64,000 bases of DNA, from contig OW285196.1 in assembly GCA_935421135.1 (NCBI GenBank), forward strand, positions 2,073,501-2,137,500. The letters run 5' to 3'. A model generated the notes under the pieces. It was not told the DNA's origin and made no database searches. It worked only from the letters and a program-made list of their open reading frames with translations. Numbering within the stretch: the first letter of the stretch is position 1; each line of letters opens with the position of its first letter. The translations under genes were made by a program, and so were the position numbers. Positions 43,182 to 56,395 of this stretch are shown here, piece after piece. Source of the DNA: Bugulina stolonifera (taxonomy: Eukaryota; Bryozoa; Gymnolaemata; Cheilostomatida; Bugulidae).

Positions 43182-45141
43182 GATTGTTCACCGTAGACTG
43201 TTAACTGTAGACCATTTAATCTTTTGTTATATGATAACGATCATCCTAATGGTAATGCTCGGAATAGCATTGAAATATAAAGAGAAAGTCAAAGTAAAAA
43301 ATCGGAATGTATAACTATCTTTGAATACTTACATAATGAAGTACGAGGTCTTAGATTTGGTTACAATTAATCTTTGCACATGATTTACAACGTTTTGAAC
43401 ATCTTTTGTAAAAATGCTATCCCCAGGTAGGTCAGACCTGGTCCTCATAGCAGACATCTCGTTCCGCAATTTCCAGACGTTGCTACGTCACCCCTTTACC
43501 TGAAACTTTTACCTGAAACACAATAGTATATACGAGGCGTGACTGTGCTTCTGCAGATGTCTGCATGTCAGTTAATGCTTGCATCTCAATAAAGAACCAG
43601 AACATGTTTTCTCAGCTACGGTTAGTTTCAGCTTTTGGCCCATACCATTGCTCAAGAACAGTCTGAGCATTGACTCGGGGCCTCTGCGTCGTCTTGGTTA
43701 ATTACTATAACTACAAGCATGGTTCACCCTCTATGTAATATAAAGGGCCTGGCACCACTCATAGGCTCTGCTCACACCTGCGAGGCCAGGTCAGCACTCA
43801 CGCCCCTGACAGAAAAGTGACAATATTACAGATTTAAAATTCATACTTCTGATAGATTGGTTGTCAACAAATTTAAACTTTCAATGCATTTCAATGTTAA
43901 AAAACACTGCAGACAACACTTCATATCGTCTACCGTCTTAACTACAACTGCAGATGCTGGACCATCAAGTACGGGCAACTTGGAAACACTTTTCCAAACA
44001 AAAGGCACTTCTATCTACAACTATATACTGTAGTACATGTAGAGAATAGCATTTATATTAAATTGAATACCAACCAACATCAATAACTGCACCTGCACAG
44101 TCATGTTCTATGAAGTGTGTGTTATCCAAGCAGGTCGTTCTAATGTATTTATTTCTTGATTGCTAGAAAAAGTATAATTATAGCAAGGACGCCTTGATAG
44201 CTCCTGTTGACAGTAGTTGTCTTCTCTCATTATGATGACGATACCTTAATACTAAAAGTTCACTTGAATTTCATGAAGAAGTTACCAGGCAATTCTCTTT
44301 TGCACTTTTCCCTTATATTACGCATGTACCAAGCTAGATGTATATTTGTACATTTCTACACGTATGTACATTTAACACAGTTATTATTACTATTATTACA
44401 CGCACCAAGACAATATGCGCGCATGGACATTTTACATGTAAATGTACATGTACACACACATTACTATGCACGCTACACCTCCATGCGCATGCATAGGTAT
44501 GTACATTTTATTAGTGCATGTACACTGTGTATGTACACGTATTATAGGCGTATGTACATGACTTTGCATATTATGTAGGCTACTTCTTGTATCATGTCTA
44601 TAGACAAAGCTTGCCATATACACTTACAATGTATTAAGTTCTTAGAAAATCATACTCTTTGCCTCCCGGATTCAGTAGCAGGGTTGTATTATGTAATATA
44701 TAAAAAATACAGGTGCATGCGAGTGTAGCTACTACTTGTGGTTGTTACTGGGTCGTGATAGAAAGCATCCCAATGCATTATATTGGCAATCAATGCAGTT
44801 TATGTGAAACCCAGTATGTTGTAGTCTGGCCAAGAACTGAGAGACTATTAAGAGGGCTTTGACTGTTAAACAATTTTATTTGCTATTAAAGTTAATTTGA
44901 AATGGATGCATACATACACATACACAGAGGCCTATTTGCAGCAATTTTAACAAAATTACCATAAGATAAACATGTGCCTGCATCTTGTACACCACTGTCA
45001 TCTACATGTATTTGGACATAGTTTACTATGATACTGTGTAGATACTTAGGGTTGTGTATAATTAACATAATGATAGTTATATAGCATAGAGTGACAGCTA
45101 TAAAAGCCGCTATAAAATAGGAGTCCTGGAACTTATCTTCT
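43182..45141. other. Host non-coding DNA right of element B
   Basis: It begins with CCGTAGACTGT-type short repeats like those on the other side of element B. No gene supported up to the secreted peptide gene. Many TACATGTA and ACATGTAC palindromes occur around 44330-44560; open frames there lack motifs. Confidence 0.5.
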
Positions 45142-45405
45142 TTATCCTGGTGGTGCCACATTCCTTTTACTTTTCGCAGCTGAAATTGGCTGCTGAGAAA
45201 CTGAAAGACAGAAAGCACAACATTTTACTATCACCCGAGCCATTACTTACGCAAAATAATCATACAAATGTACACGCATGACACATTCACGTGATGACAA
45301 CTTGCCATTGTGTATAAAACATTACATGTATGTATAGATAAGGAAATACTTACTGAGGGCCAGCAGTATGGTGACAGTTAGCATGAGCATCCAGGTGTAC
45401 TTCAT
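45142..45405 (-). CDS. Small secreted peptide, two exons (36 aa)
   Basis: Exon 1 (45405-45354) encodes a hydrophobic signal peptide starting MKYTWM, then a GTAAGT donor. Exon 2 (45200-45142) follows a CTTTCAG acceptor and ends in TAA; together 111 nt. After the signal comes a short region with KSKR, a possible furin-type cleavage site, and the product ends NVAPPG. A terminal Gly can be an amidation donor, so a processed peptide is conceivable. The signal exon resembles that of the gene at 2684-3027, with the same phase-1 intron, while the mature parts differ. The gene is tiny, so chance is not excluded. Confidence 0.45.
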
Positions 45406-48214
45406 AGCGACAAGCAAAGTATCTACAGTATAAAAGTATGTCACTATTTATCTATTATGTATATATTCTAGTTTTACAAGTGCAAATATTATTAACAATG
45501 TTTAAACTTCAATAACTGGCTAATTATATGAGCAGTTTGCAAGTCTAAACATTAGGTCTTATATCTTTACATCTACAAGTAAGTGGTCAAACACTTTCTT
45601 ATAGTAATTATTGTTGTGATATTAGTAGGTAACATAGTCATGGAAACCAAACAGACTTTGTCATTAATAGAGGCTGAGTATGTATGTATGTATGTGATAG
45701 TGTACATGACGTGGTAGACATTATAGAAGGTCATACTGTACAGTTAGTGTTACATGTGTACGATTTACACAAACACCAATATAAACTACAGACACGGTAT
45801 GAAGTAGATGTACCAAGATGTACCTATACAATACTTACATGACTGTATAACTCTAGATCTGCTCACCACCAGCTACATCTATTGTGTGATGGATAACCTG
45901 GTATATCTGTATTATATGACCTCCAGGCTATCTACGTGTAACTCTACACTCCTGAAGTGCTCAGCCAGCCAATTAGCATCTAGTGTTAGTAGATAATATA
46001 CATGTACGTAGATCAACTAATTCATCAGCCACCAGAATCTATAATGTGGCAGCTGTCTGTGTGCATTGTATATATCCTACTCCATATTAGAGTAGGATAT
46101 ACTGGCATTGTCATATAACCATTGGACTACCCAAAGATGTAGTCGTGGTTGAACACTCAAATTTTGTCAAATAAGCAGCTTCCACACATGCATGTACATT
46201 GTATGTCTAAAAATATGAAAATCACCTAAAAATGTGCTGTATATGCCCTAGATTGCTTCTTATACATATTTAACTGACTGATCATATTTTATTGTGTCTG
46301 CTCAGTACATCCCTCAGGAAAATTACCATATAGGTTATCGAAGGATTGAAAGGCGATGCAAAATATGGTTGTTCTAGGGGGGTACCCTAGAACAACCACA
46401 GTGTCAATACATTTTTGTAAAATGACAACTGTGGCTGTTATATTATTATATAGCTACAAGTACATTGCATCATGAATGAACGGTCTATTGATTGCAGGCC
46501 AGTTGGATCAGCTTTGAGTGGGGGTGGACAACTGATTATTTGGTCTCAAATGATAATATGGCTAAATTTAATTCATATTTTTCTTGTACAAGTAGTTTTG
46601 ATGTTCTTCTACTTCTTATTCACATTTGCAGTACCTTTGGTATGTTGACCATAGTCTATGCAGTAACTTCTAATTTTGTCAATGTTACCCCCAACAGCAA
46701 GCATGTTTTAGCTCAGGTTTCTTAGAAGCAATGCTCTTTTGACTAGGGCATCAACCATGAGGCCCATTATAAATAAGTGGAAAGGACCTAAAGGCTATTT
46801 ATTATTAATAATGTAATTGTCTTCTCTTGAAATGAGTTTTCCAACCTCCATCTTGCATATTATGCAGACTGCTTCAGTTTCAGTTTGTTTCTTTGTCCTA
46901 CTGCTTGAACTTTAGAATCGAACCAGCTGTTGGCTGAAAAGGGAGAAGTTCAGCATTAGCTTCACAAATCACTTACTTCTCAAACTCTGACTATCACTGT
47001 GTAGTATTTCTTTAGTGCAAATTGCAATCATTTATAATGATAATTATATATAATATTCAGTAATATAAATATTGATATTCTATTCTGTTGAGTATTTTTA
47101 TTTTTATTTTAGACCTACTCGATACTTACACTATTACTATACTTTTACTAAATTACATGTGATTTTAATTCCCCATAGTCATTATCATATATAATTATGC
47201 TATAGAAGCCATATGATGTGGTATGACATATGAATAATTTATGCAATATTATTACATAACTTTAAGATAATCAATCCAATGCGTGAATTTCAATATAAAT
47301 TAAATTTATAATAATATAATAATAATAATAATCATTATAATATAATTAAATAAATAGTCAATAGTTTAAATGATTTTAACAATTATTCATATTGATATTG
47401 TTTAAATTAATATAAAATAGTGTAAAATAAGTATAATTATAACAATCATATTTTAGGCCTAAATGTCTACCAATTTTATTTTTGAATTAGAATTTATTAT
47501 TGTTTTCATTTGCCAACATCGTAAATGGCTAAAAACTGAAAAGAAGTAAGCAGACACAATAATCTCCATATGAATGCGGACATTATATTACTAACTTAAA
47601 TTCTTATACTAGCATATGGTATAGGTCCCTATGCGTACTATTAGTATTATAAAATTTAATAATGTAATACTCGTATGAACAAATAATTAAATTAAATTAT
47701 TATTGGTAATAGGCCTAATTACAGCATAGTTATATAAAAACAAATTATAGTAAATAATAAAATGTGATTAAATTTTAATTTTTTATTAAATTGGTTACCC
47801 TGTTAATAACATAAATGCTGAAAACTAACTTTAAAGGTAATATTAATTGAGTATTTGATAAGGCCTTTTACTGTGTAAGCCCTATCCTTACAGTGGTAAA
47901 GGGGCATTTCAAAAAGACAGATAAAACAGGACATTTCACTACCGGACTGTTCGAAACTGTTTTGGTTATTTTTAGAGGAGCACAACTTACATACAATTAA
48001 TTTCAAATAAATAAAAGATAATTTTGAAAATAGAAATTATTTGAAGTCTAGGGTTTAGAGGTTTCAAACTGCCTGGTGTTGAACTGTCCAGTTTCGAAAG
48101 GTCCTGTTTTGAACTGTCCTTTTCAAACAGTCGCAAAATCCCTCCCAATCGTGCAAATCAATTTTTTGAAAGTTTCCAAGTTGTAGTAGGCCTAAGTTTT
48201 ATCATGTAAGGCAG
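45406..48214. other. Host non-coding DNA with hairpins and an AT-rich tract
   Basis: No gene supported. A 12-bp-stem hairpin (TATATCCTACTC and its mirror) lies at about 46070-46101 and a 14-bp-stem hairpin at 46366-46398. The stretch 47030-47800 is very AT-rich. Confidence 0.5.
46366..46398. repeat. Hairpin, 14-bp stem with 5-base loop
   Basis: TGGTTGTTCTAGGG and its exact reverse complement enclose GGGTA. A similar hairpin with a different stem sequence lies at 63606-63640. Both are followed by a TCAATACA / GTATTGAC and ATTTTTG context. Confidence 0.7.
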
Positions 48215-49657
48215 CAGAGCTGGGTCCAAGTCATAGGTTTGACTTGACAAGAATTTAATTCACTAGTCGACTTGATTTGGACTTGCCAACTTGGTGACTT
48301 GACTTTGACTTGCACATCAATGTGACTTCACTTGACTTAATTTGAAAATCTGAATTACTTGTGACTTAGGACTTTGAATTGGGGTATACCAAGTCAATGT
48401 GACGGATAAAATTGTGTACACTGTTTAGCCAACATAAAAAAACAAGTCTTAATTGTCTACCCACATATCACTTTCCTCAGAGTATATCAGGGTTAGGGGT
48501 TTGAGACTATGCACTACAATATGAACTAGTTTGGAATTACAGGGTAGCTAGTTGACACCCCCTTATCGTGTGCTGCTTACGTCCGATTAAACACTGTATC
48601 ACCATTACTAATGTACAATACCACATGACCAGTCTAGATATCAGTGCCAATATCATTCATTACATCATCTATAGACTGGTTCTTTATCATAGTTGAATGG
48701 CATGCATACCCGGCTAAACTTTTGCATGGTTTGAAACAGAGTTGTGTCCCAGTCGACTTGCAAGTCAACAAGTCAAGCCATTTTTTAAAACTTTGGAGGC
48801 AAGTCAAGTCCATGTCGAGTCAGTGCTACCTTAAGTCAAGTCAGCTGTCATGCAAGTCACAAGTCAAGTTCAAGGCCGCTTGTCTACTTGCAAGTTGAAA
48901 TGCAAGTCAAGTGGGAGAAAACTTCAAGATTATTGTACATCTTTCCAAACATCACTTTTTTTCTTTTAGTAGACATTCCAATGCATGAAAAACCATGCCA
49001 AAATGTAGTTGGATGGGCATGTATGCTAGACATTAATTATGGCAACTAGTCTATGTATGTAGCAATATTGGCACTACAGTTGAGACTGGTCATGTAGTAT
49101 TATATACAGTATTGGTGACGGTGATACTGTGTTACATAGCATATAAACAGAACATGGGACAGTACAGAGTGTCCACTGGCCAGTCCTGCAATTCCAGTCT
49201 ACGTATTGTAGTTTAATTGACTAATTATTGCATTGTGCATTGTGCATTGTATTCACTACTTACACCATACTACTTACACTACTTTATTCTCCACATTGAC
49301 TTGACAGAACCCAAGTCAAAATTACAAGTCATTGCTGCGTCCAAGTCAAGTCACATTGATATGCAAGTCAAATTCAAATCAAGTCAGCGTGTTGACAAGT
49401 CCAAGTCAAGTCGACGTATGACTTGACTTAGCAAGTCAATCTATGACTTGGACCCAGCTCTGGTATGCAATAGATTGCAATGTCTATTAAAAAGGCGATG
49501 TTTTGTAAAAAAACCTGTCAATGTTTTTTGAAGTTGTCTCCCACTTGACTTGAGACTTGCATTGTGCACCGACTTGAAGCAGCTCTGACTTGACTTCAAC
49601 TTGGCTTGCCTCCAAAAGTTTACAATGAGTCGACCTGTTGACTTAGATCCAGCTCTG
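48215..49657. mobile_element. Inverted hAT-type MITE copy interrupted by a second copy
   Basis: The outer copy begins CAGAGCTGGGTCCAAGTC at 48215 and ends near GATCCAGCTCTG at 49657, in reverse orientation to the copy at 23338-24398. It is split at about 48736 by an inner copy (48737-49462, CAGAGTTGTGTCCCAGTC to GGACCCAGCTCTG). The inner copy is flanked by GTTTGAAA and GTATGCAA, a plausible decayed 8-bp duplication (6 of 8 match). The outer flanks match poorly, so the outer copy is older. Confidence 0.7.
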
Positions 49658-50212
49658 TTGGATAGAGACTGAAATAAGAAGTTTAAATTTAGCTTTGTTA
49701 TGTAGTGAACTACAACTATCCTACGCATCCCATAGGAGACTGTGCCAAGGAGCTGTGCACCTATTGGCTAGCAGGATAAACGGATTTACAGTAGCTAGCC
49801 GACTTGTAGAAGACTGCAACCCTTATCTTCATAAACTTTGGTGAGTGAAGACAAGGGTTTCTTTGTACCCGGTTGCTTGTTGCTGTAGGTTAGCTAAGGA
49901 TAAAACCATTGCAGAAAAGGTGAAGGGATGAAGAAAAAACTTAAGCTTTCCTAGGTTATTTGAACTCCAAAACTGAACCAACTGGACATGTCAAAACCAT
50001 GTAGGCTGCAGTGCTTTACTATAACCAACTAAAAGACCAAATTAATGCAGCCCAGTAAATTTATTACAATCAATTCAGACCGGTGCTTATTATAGATATA
50101 GGCCTAAATAACATTATTTATATTAATGTAAATGATTGATCAAAACTTCATCTGCTCAAACCATTATTGCATTAACTAGTAGTTATAATATTATATTCCA
50201 TATTGTTTTCAG
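49658..50212. other. Host DNA upstream of a possible transcript
   Basis: No clear gene. A good donor (CTTTG then GTGAGT, about 49841-49846) could end an upstream exon of the transcript whose next acceptor is at 50212. Confidence 0.35.
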
Positions 50213-52750
50213 GATTTTTATTTGATGCAAGGAAAAGACAGAAAGATGCAGACACTTGGCAGCTACCAGAAAGTGTGGTTCCAACATCAAAGGAAGAGTC
50301 AGACTTATGTGGGAGCAAATCCTATGAAGCTGTAAGCAAAAATTCCCTAGTGTATTATTGTACTTAGGATGCCTGCCTGGTTGGTCAAAACTAGATTAAA
50401 CCTATAATAGTAGGCTAAATGTGTCACTTATGACTAAAATTGTTTAAGGTAAACAGACAGGATAGGCCTACTTGACCTGCATTTCAGCCATGCAATGCCC
50501 TAACCAACATGTATTACAAAGTGTATAAATTTACACCTAGTAGTATATATTTGTAAAGAACATGCATGCTGTCAAACTACTTTGGGTTGTGATTGAACAT
50601 CATGGCACTTCTGACAGAGTCATGTTTTTTTCATTTATTTATATTAGTTTATGTCATCATTATTCAAATAGTAGTGATATTAAAATAAGGAAATAGAACA
50701 TGGGGCTAATCACATAGTTCGAAACTAGAGTTGTGACAGCCCCATTCCAGAGGTTCGCCAGCCACAGAAGGCTGACACATGCAACCAGGGACACACGCTG
50801 CGCCCACCCACTATGCATCAAGCTCCAAGAGATGAGCAGCCAGGTGTCCCACATAGACCCCACCGCGGAGGCCTCGTAGGTCCCACGCATGCTCACCAAA
50901 TAGATTAGCGGCAGTAAAATAGATAGACCTCTTTCCCAGTTCCGAATTAACTTTAATTGATTTCAGTGGATTTTTCAATGTCATGGGGTGTACAGTCTCA
51001 ATTAAATTAAGATTATTAAGTTGATTGTTAAAGTTGACCTTCTTTGCAAACCCACTATTTAGCACCATGGCTGTCATAGCTTTATAATCATATCTAAACT
51101 GTTAGTGGAGTAACTATCTCATGCTAAACTGCACGAAAAGTAGTCAAAAATGGTTAAAATTTCCATGATAATGTTTGCAGTGAGAGTTACCCACCCTTAC
51201 TAATAATGTCAATTCGCATAAATTGTATCCGATTTTCTCAACTTTTTCACGCTGTACATTGTATCAAATAGTCAAACCTGCTATCATAGTAAACATGTCT
51301 TTGTATAATATGTATTTCTAGGTAACACAAGCATGTGGGGGAGAGACTACTCTGATTCTATTTAGATACATGGGAGATCTTCTAATGACTTTAGAGAAAA
51401 GCTAACTATGTCTATCATGCTCTTCGCAGGGTTGTTTGTTAGTAAGTGAAAATTTGGCTAATGAACTTAATAGAAAAATGGTAGCCGGTTGTTTTACCAT
51501 TCTTGTCATAGTTATGGGTGCACAAAATTAGTCTAGATTGCAGGTCAACTACACCTTGTTTGCACAACAACCTCTCACAGTTGCAACTTAGCTTATACAC
51601 ATACTTAGATGATTGCCTTTCTCACGTATTCACAATAATATAGATCTCTGTTGACACGTACAAATAGTCTCTAACAATCAAGCAGTCCCGTGTAACATAT
51701 TTCTGATCGAGTATTTATGTCAGTTCAGTCATTAATATTGTATCTTTCTACAAAATTATGAGATACCATGCTCCATGATGCCGCAGAGTTTAAAAATAGA
51801 TATTTTGATAGAACCCCTGGTTTTATTATAAGATATTGGCATGGGTTAATTAATGTAATGATAGAGGGTAGCACTAGCCCTATTGTATAATTTTATTTCT
51901 ACTGTTTCTACATTTAATCCTAGTGGCCAGGTGAACTGTCTGCATAAGTAATGATGATCAACCTTTTGTTGTTTTATGTTTCAGTAATGATGGGCTTACG
52001 AAGAAGAAAGATACTTCACTCCTATGCTCCCTTTCCTACTAATGGATTCAACTACAGGTACTGTATGTCACAATTAAAATAAATGATATATTTGTACAAT
52101 GTAGGTCCTAAATCAGTGGTATTCAATTCAAATTTTAATAAATGTACATGTATGTTTGGTACATGCATGTGCAAGTCCCTGGCTTAGCAATCATTTATTG
52201 TGTTTTATTGTTATTCATAGTCTTGGCCAGCAATCTGAAAATTTCAGCGACTGATGCCTGCATTTGTGCTGCATTAATGTCGTATTCAATCACATTTCAT
52301 GCAGTTTTACAAACTGAAATGCATGTGAACACACAGCCATATTATATGTACATGTAATATCGCTAGTACCTGGCAATGTACCTGGCCGCTATGTACCTGG
52401 CCTCTAGCTTGGGGGCCCAGTCACCTGTTTGATCCTCAACCCATGTAGTTATAATCAATAAGAAGCTGGTAGAATTAGTCATGTAATTAGTTAGTATTAT
52501 TTAGTGTCAGTAAAAGGGTTCTGCTGGTAAGCAGTAGTCATTCTGCCAATGTTGCACCAACATTCATCAACATAGCCTCTACAAAGTTGTGATTTTCTTC
52601 TGCAAATTGCAGTAATAAAATTCTGATTTTCATTTGCAGAATAAGAAGAGATTACAGAGGAAGGGAAAAGGAAAGAAGTATAATAATTCAATTATATCTA
52701 TGTAATTATTGTAATAAACAGGTTGTAATAAAACAAGTATTCAATACAAA
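50213..52750 (+). CDS. Possible spliced host transcript, partial
   Basis: Three candidate exons have good borders: 50213-50331 (TTTTCAG acceptor, GTAAGC donor), 51985-52057 (GTTTCAG acceptor, GTACTG donor) and 52640 onward (TTTGCAG acceptor), followed by AATAAA motifs near 52712-52728. The first exon is open in two frames and the best frame across joins is unclear, so this may be a non-coding RNA. No family recognised. Between the exons, a leftward open frame (50811-51077) of somewhat higher GC might be a degraded coding fragment, but it has no motif that I know. Confidence 0.3.
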
Positions 52751-55445
52751 TTATGTTTCTCTGTTTATTTACATGTACATGTATGTTAGACTTATACTAC
52801 AGCTGGAACTACTAGGCAGGTGTCGAAAATATGTACAAAACAGTTGCCTTCTGTGAAAGAGCATTAAGGATAGCAGAGTTTATTTTTTCACGCTACTATG
52901 GTGTACAAACAATGCCAATCCTAGCCCAAACCACTAGTGACTTCTTCACAAGTCATGATCATGAGTTCATAACCAATTTAAATTTGAATTGCTTCTAGAA
53001 TCAATCTTTCTGAATGTACATGTAAGTAAAGTATTTCTACCAAGTTCATTCTACTGTAGGAGCATAACAAGACTCCAGAAGCCAAGCCATAGTTGATAAT
53101 GTTGTTAAATATCATGACACAGCAGTACTATGATACAAGTGTCAATGCTATAGGCTTCTGGGCTAACGCATGTGCTATTTTTCACAATGTTTCTGGGTTG
53201 TCTCCCCTCTCTCAAATGTTATGCAGGGAATAAAACATCCAAGTGTTAAATTATGTGGATTTAACATGCATATTTGACCAAGTACAAAAGTGCTCCAACT
53301 ACTATTAGTAAGAATATCATTTACAATGCACGTGTCAGCAGCTACGTGTATGTATACTGCAATTGTTCAGCTGTGGAGGAGGGAGGACAACTACTAAATA
53401 TATACATGAAATAATTGAAAGCCTCCTACAGAAAGCAAGTATAATATTAGATGCTGGTTTTCAGTATGTCCCATCTACACTAATGGTTGCCCTCTCTTTT
53501 ACACAGCTGAGGAAACACAGTTGCTACAAAAACAGTGCATCTCCTACCACATTTTTGTAACTTACATAATATACATGTACATGTATGGTATTGCGTTCAT
53601 GCATCCATGGTGTTCCTCTTAGAGCTGCTAGCAAGATACATGCACATGTACATTTGTATATTCTGAACTGAAGTTGTATTCTCTTTACATGTATGTGACA
53701 TCTGTAATTTTATTTTTCTGTTGTTTTAATGGATCGATCAACATGTACATGTAGGTATTCTTGGTAGATTAGGCTTACTTTAGTCGTTGTCTGCTGGAAG
53801 AATGTACTAAAAATTGCGTTCATGGGTAGTACACAACCTGAAGCTATACAATATGCTAAAATAAACACTGAGAGAACCTTCAATCTTTTGTTTATGTATG
53901 ACCTACTGCTGCTGGTCTCACTAGAATAATTATTATGTCCGATATACAATGTACGTATGTCTCTCACATTTACATGGTTATGATCTGTGTGATAGATTCG
54001 GCTCTGTCTGTCTATTCTAACTACCCTAATTGCTTCGGTTCTGCAGGGAACATAAGTTTGGATAGTCTGTTAGATTGTTAGATAATTGTACACAGTATGT
54101 TTTATATTATGCATGTACACTGCTAGTACATGTCATTATTATGAACAATATGTGATGTACATGTACATGTTATACATGTACATGTACAGCACATTGTATA
54201 TTATGTAACATTTTGAGAGGTCAGGTGTTGTTATTTAATGTATAAGAGTATTATAATCCAACATGTAGGTATGAAATTCTTCAACTCATTGTCTCAACAA
54301 CAACAAAGATCTCTAAGGCAGAGAGAAAAAGTGCAGAACACATGTCACAAGGGCCCCTGTGGCTAATAAATTGTAGATATACTGTATATCAAAGAGGAGC
54401 AGGAATCAGCCCTGGCCACCTTTGTTGAACTACATGTAATAATATTGATAGACCAACTGCTGTTAGTACTTCCTCGTTCTCAATTATTTGCAAGCAAGGC
54501 AACATGTAGTGCAAGAGAAAGGAATGACATGTACTTTCATGCCTTAGCCTACTCTAACTAATAGTACCACGTAGGTAAACGTGTTACTGCAACTGCAGCC
54601 CTTTCAAGCAGGTATTGCAATACACTTCAATTTGAGAAGCTAAAATATTTAATGTTATTAACTTCCATATGACATGTATAATTGTACACCTGTCTACATG
54701 CACATCACAGTCATAATCCTAATATTCTCAATACATGCAAGTGCAATGTAAGGATGGGACAGAATAAGTCTGTGTCATTTCATATACATTGTACATGTAC
54801 ATTTACGTACATGGTAGATGTACAATGTACATGTATCACATGCTTAGCTGTTTCTCATCTATTAATGGTGGTGTATGGTTTCACCACATTTTCACTACTG
54901 CTCTTCAGTCACTGCCCATTAAACCCAGCATGAACAGTGGTGCCCTAAAACCTAAACAGAGAGTTCTTGAGCTGTCATTTTAACCTGTTTTGCTGTGATG
55001 TTGCTGCTCTTGTTTTGGTTGAAGAATACAGACAGGGAGCTACATCCTACATGTACATACTAGATGCACACAGACTTATAGAATATAATTTATAATACAG
55101 TGAATTGTGAATAGGCTACACATAAAAATATGAAATCATAACTTAACCCTTTCTCAGGAAGATTCTTTATTAATATTGAATGTATTTTGGAGAAATACAA
55201 TTCTAGGCACAAAACTATTGATTGCAGTTGGAAGTCGTCCTCTCTCAATCTATTTTGTTTCATTTCTACCAGTGGGAGACAGATGGAAAGTGAGAGGATA
55301 ACTTCTCTCTATGATCATTATCGAATGAAGGCCCTTGCTCCTGAAGAATAATTATTATTTAGATTACAAATTTAGTTAGAATTGCAACATGTATATCAAG
55401 TTGATACTCCTAGATTTTGTTCATTCATCAGAGAATTGTTATAAA

Positions 55446-55627
55446 TAGAAGTTGTCCTCTCTCTCACCATTTGTGTTTTGCTGGTAGAAGTTGAACATAA
55501 CTGGCTGAGAAAGGCTAATTTATAATTACAATAAATAGCTAATGAGTACCCAGTAGACAATGCACATGCAAGGCTGGGTGTTTTCTGTACTGCTGATGGT
55601 CAGTGTGTGAAGAGAGGACAACTACTA
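55446..55627. mobile_element. Small MITE with AGTTGTCCTCTC ends
   Basis: The left end TAGAAGTTGTCCTCTC mirrors the right end GAGAGGACAACTACTA across 182 bases, with TA at both borders as for Tc1/mariner-type MITEs. Related ends occur at about 25190, 25550, 53383, 55230 and 63413, so a dispersed family is present. No coding frame. Confidence 0.5.
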
Positions 55628-56305
55628 ATACACCAAGGTCTAACTACATGAACTGCTATTTCCTACTAACAATGAACAGCTAGCGAATGAGATTGTGCCT
55701 ACGTTCAAGAGCAAAATTCACTCTGTTTGGCAATGTTAATTATTGTGCATTTTAGTGATACTGTTGCATTAGTTAATGTTGTAGTGTTGGGCACCCTATA
55801 ACCTGTAGTTGGGAAACATTGCATCATTGGGTGATGTAATTATCATAAAGTGAAATAATAAAACATTATTGTAATGGCTGTGCGCCACAGGCCAGCCACT
55901 GCTAACTTGTAAGAGTAGAGAGATGATAACTTCTTATTGGTTCAAGCCACCCTAAGTAGGTACTGGGTTTGCTGCTATCCTATGTGCTCCCAGATCAACT
56001 ATTCAGTGGTATTTAGTAGTTTAAGTAGAATAGTGTATTGTGTGAAAAACACTATCTAGGTATAATGATGATTCCTCTGTACAATGAAATTGTCCTTTTC
56101 TATACTCTGTAGTACTGAGACGAGAATACACAAGTAAGTATAATAATATAAATATCACAGATAAGATAATGGGTGATTATTGCATAACAATTACATAATA
56201 GATTAATATGGATGATAGCCATCTAACCACTTGGCCTGGCCTGCTTAGTGTCCTGTCACAGACACAGATTAACATAGAGCTGTCTGGTAGGTCCTACTGC
56301 GGTCA

Positions 56306-56395
56306 GTGTCAAGGGCAGCGTTAGTGTCAAAGGCGTTAGTGTCAAAGGCGGCCTCAGTGTCAAGGGCGGCCTCAGTGTCAAGGGCAGCCGGTCAC
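56306..56395. repeat. Tandem repeat, about 18-bp unit
   Basis: About five copies of 'agtgtcaagggcggcctc' and variants lie head to tail. The open frame across them reads repeated Ala-Ser-Val and is not taken as a gene. Confidence 0.7.
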
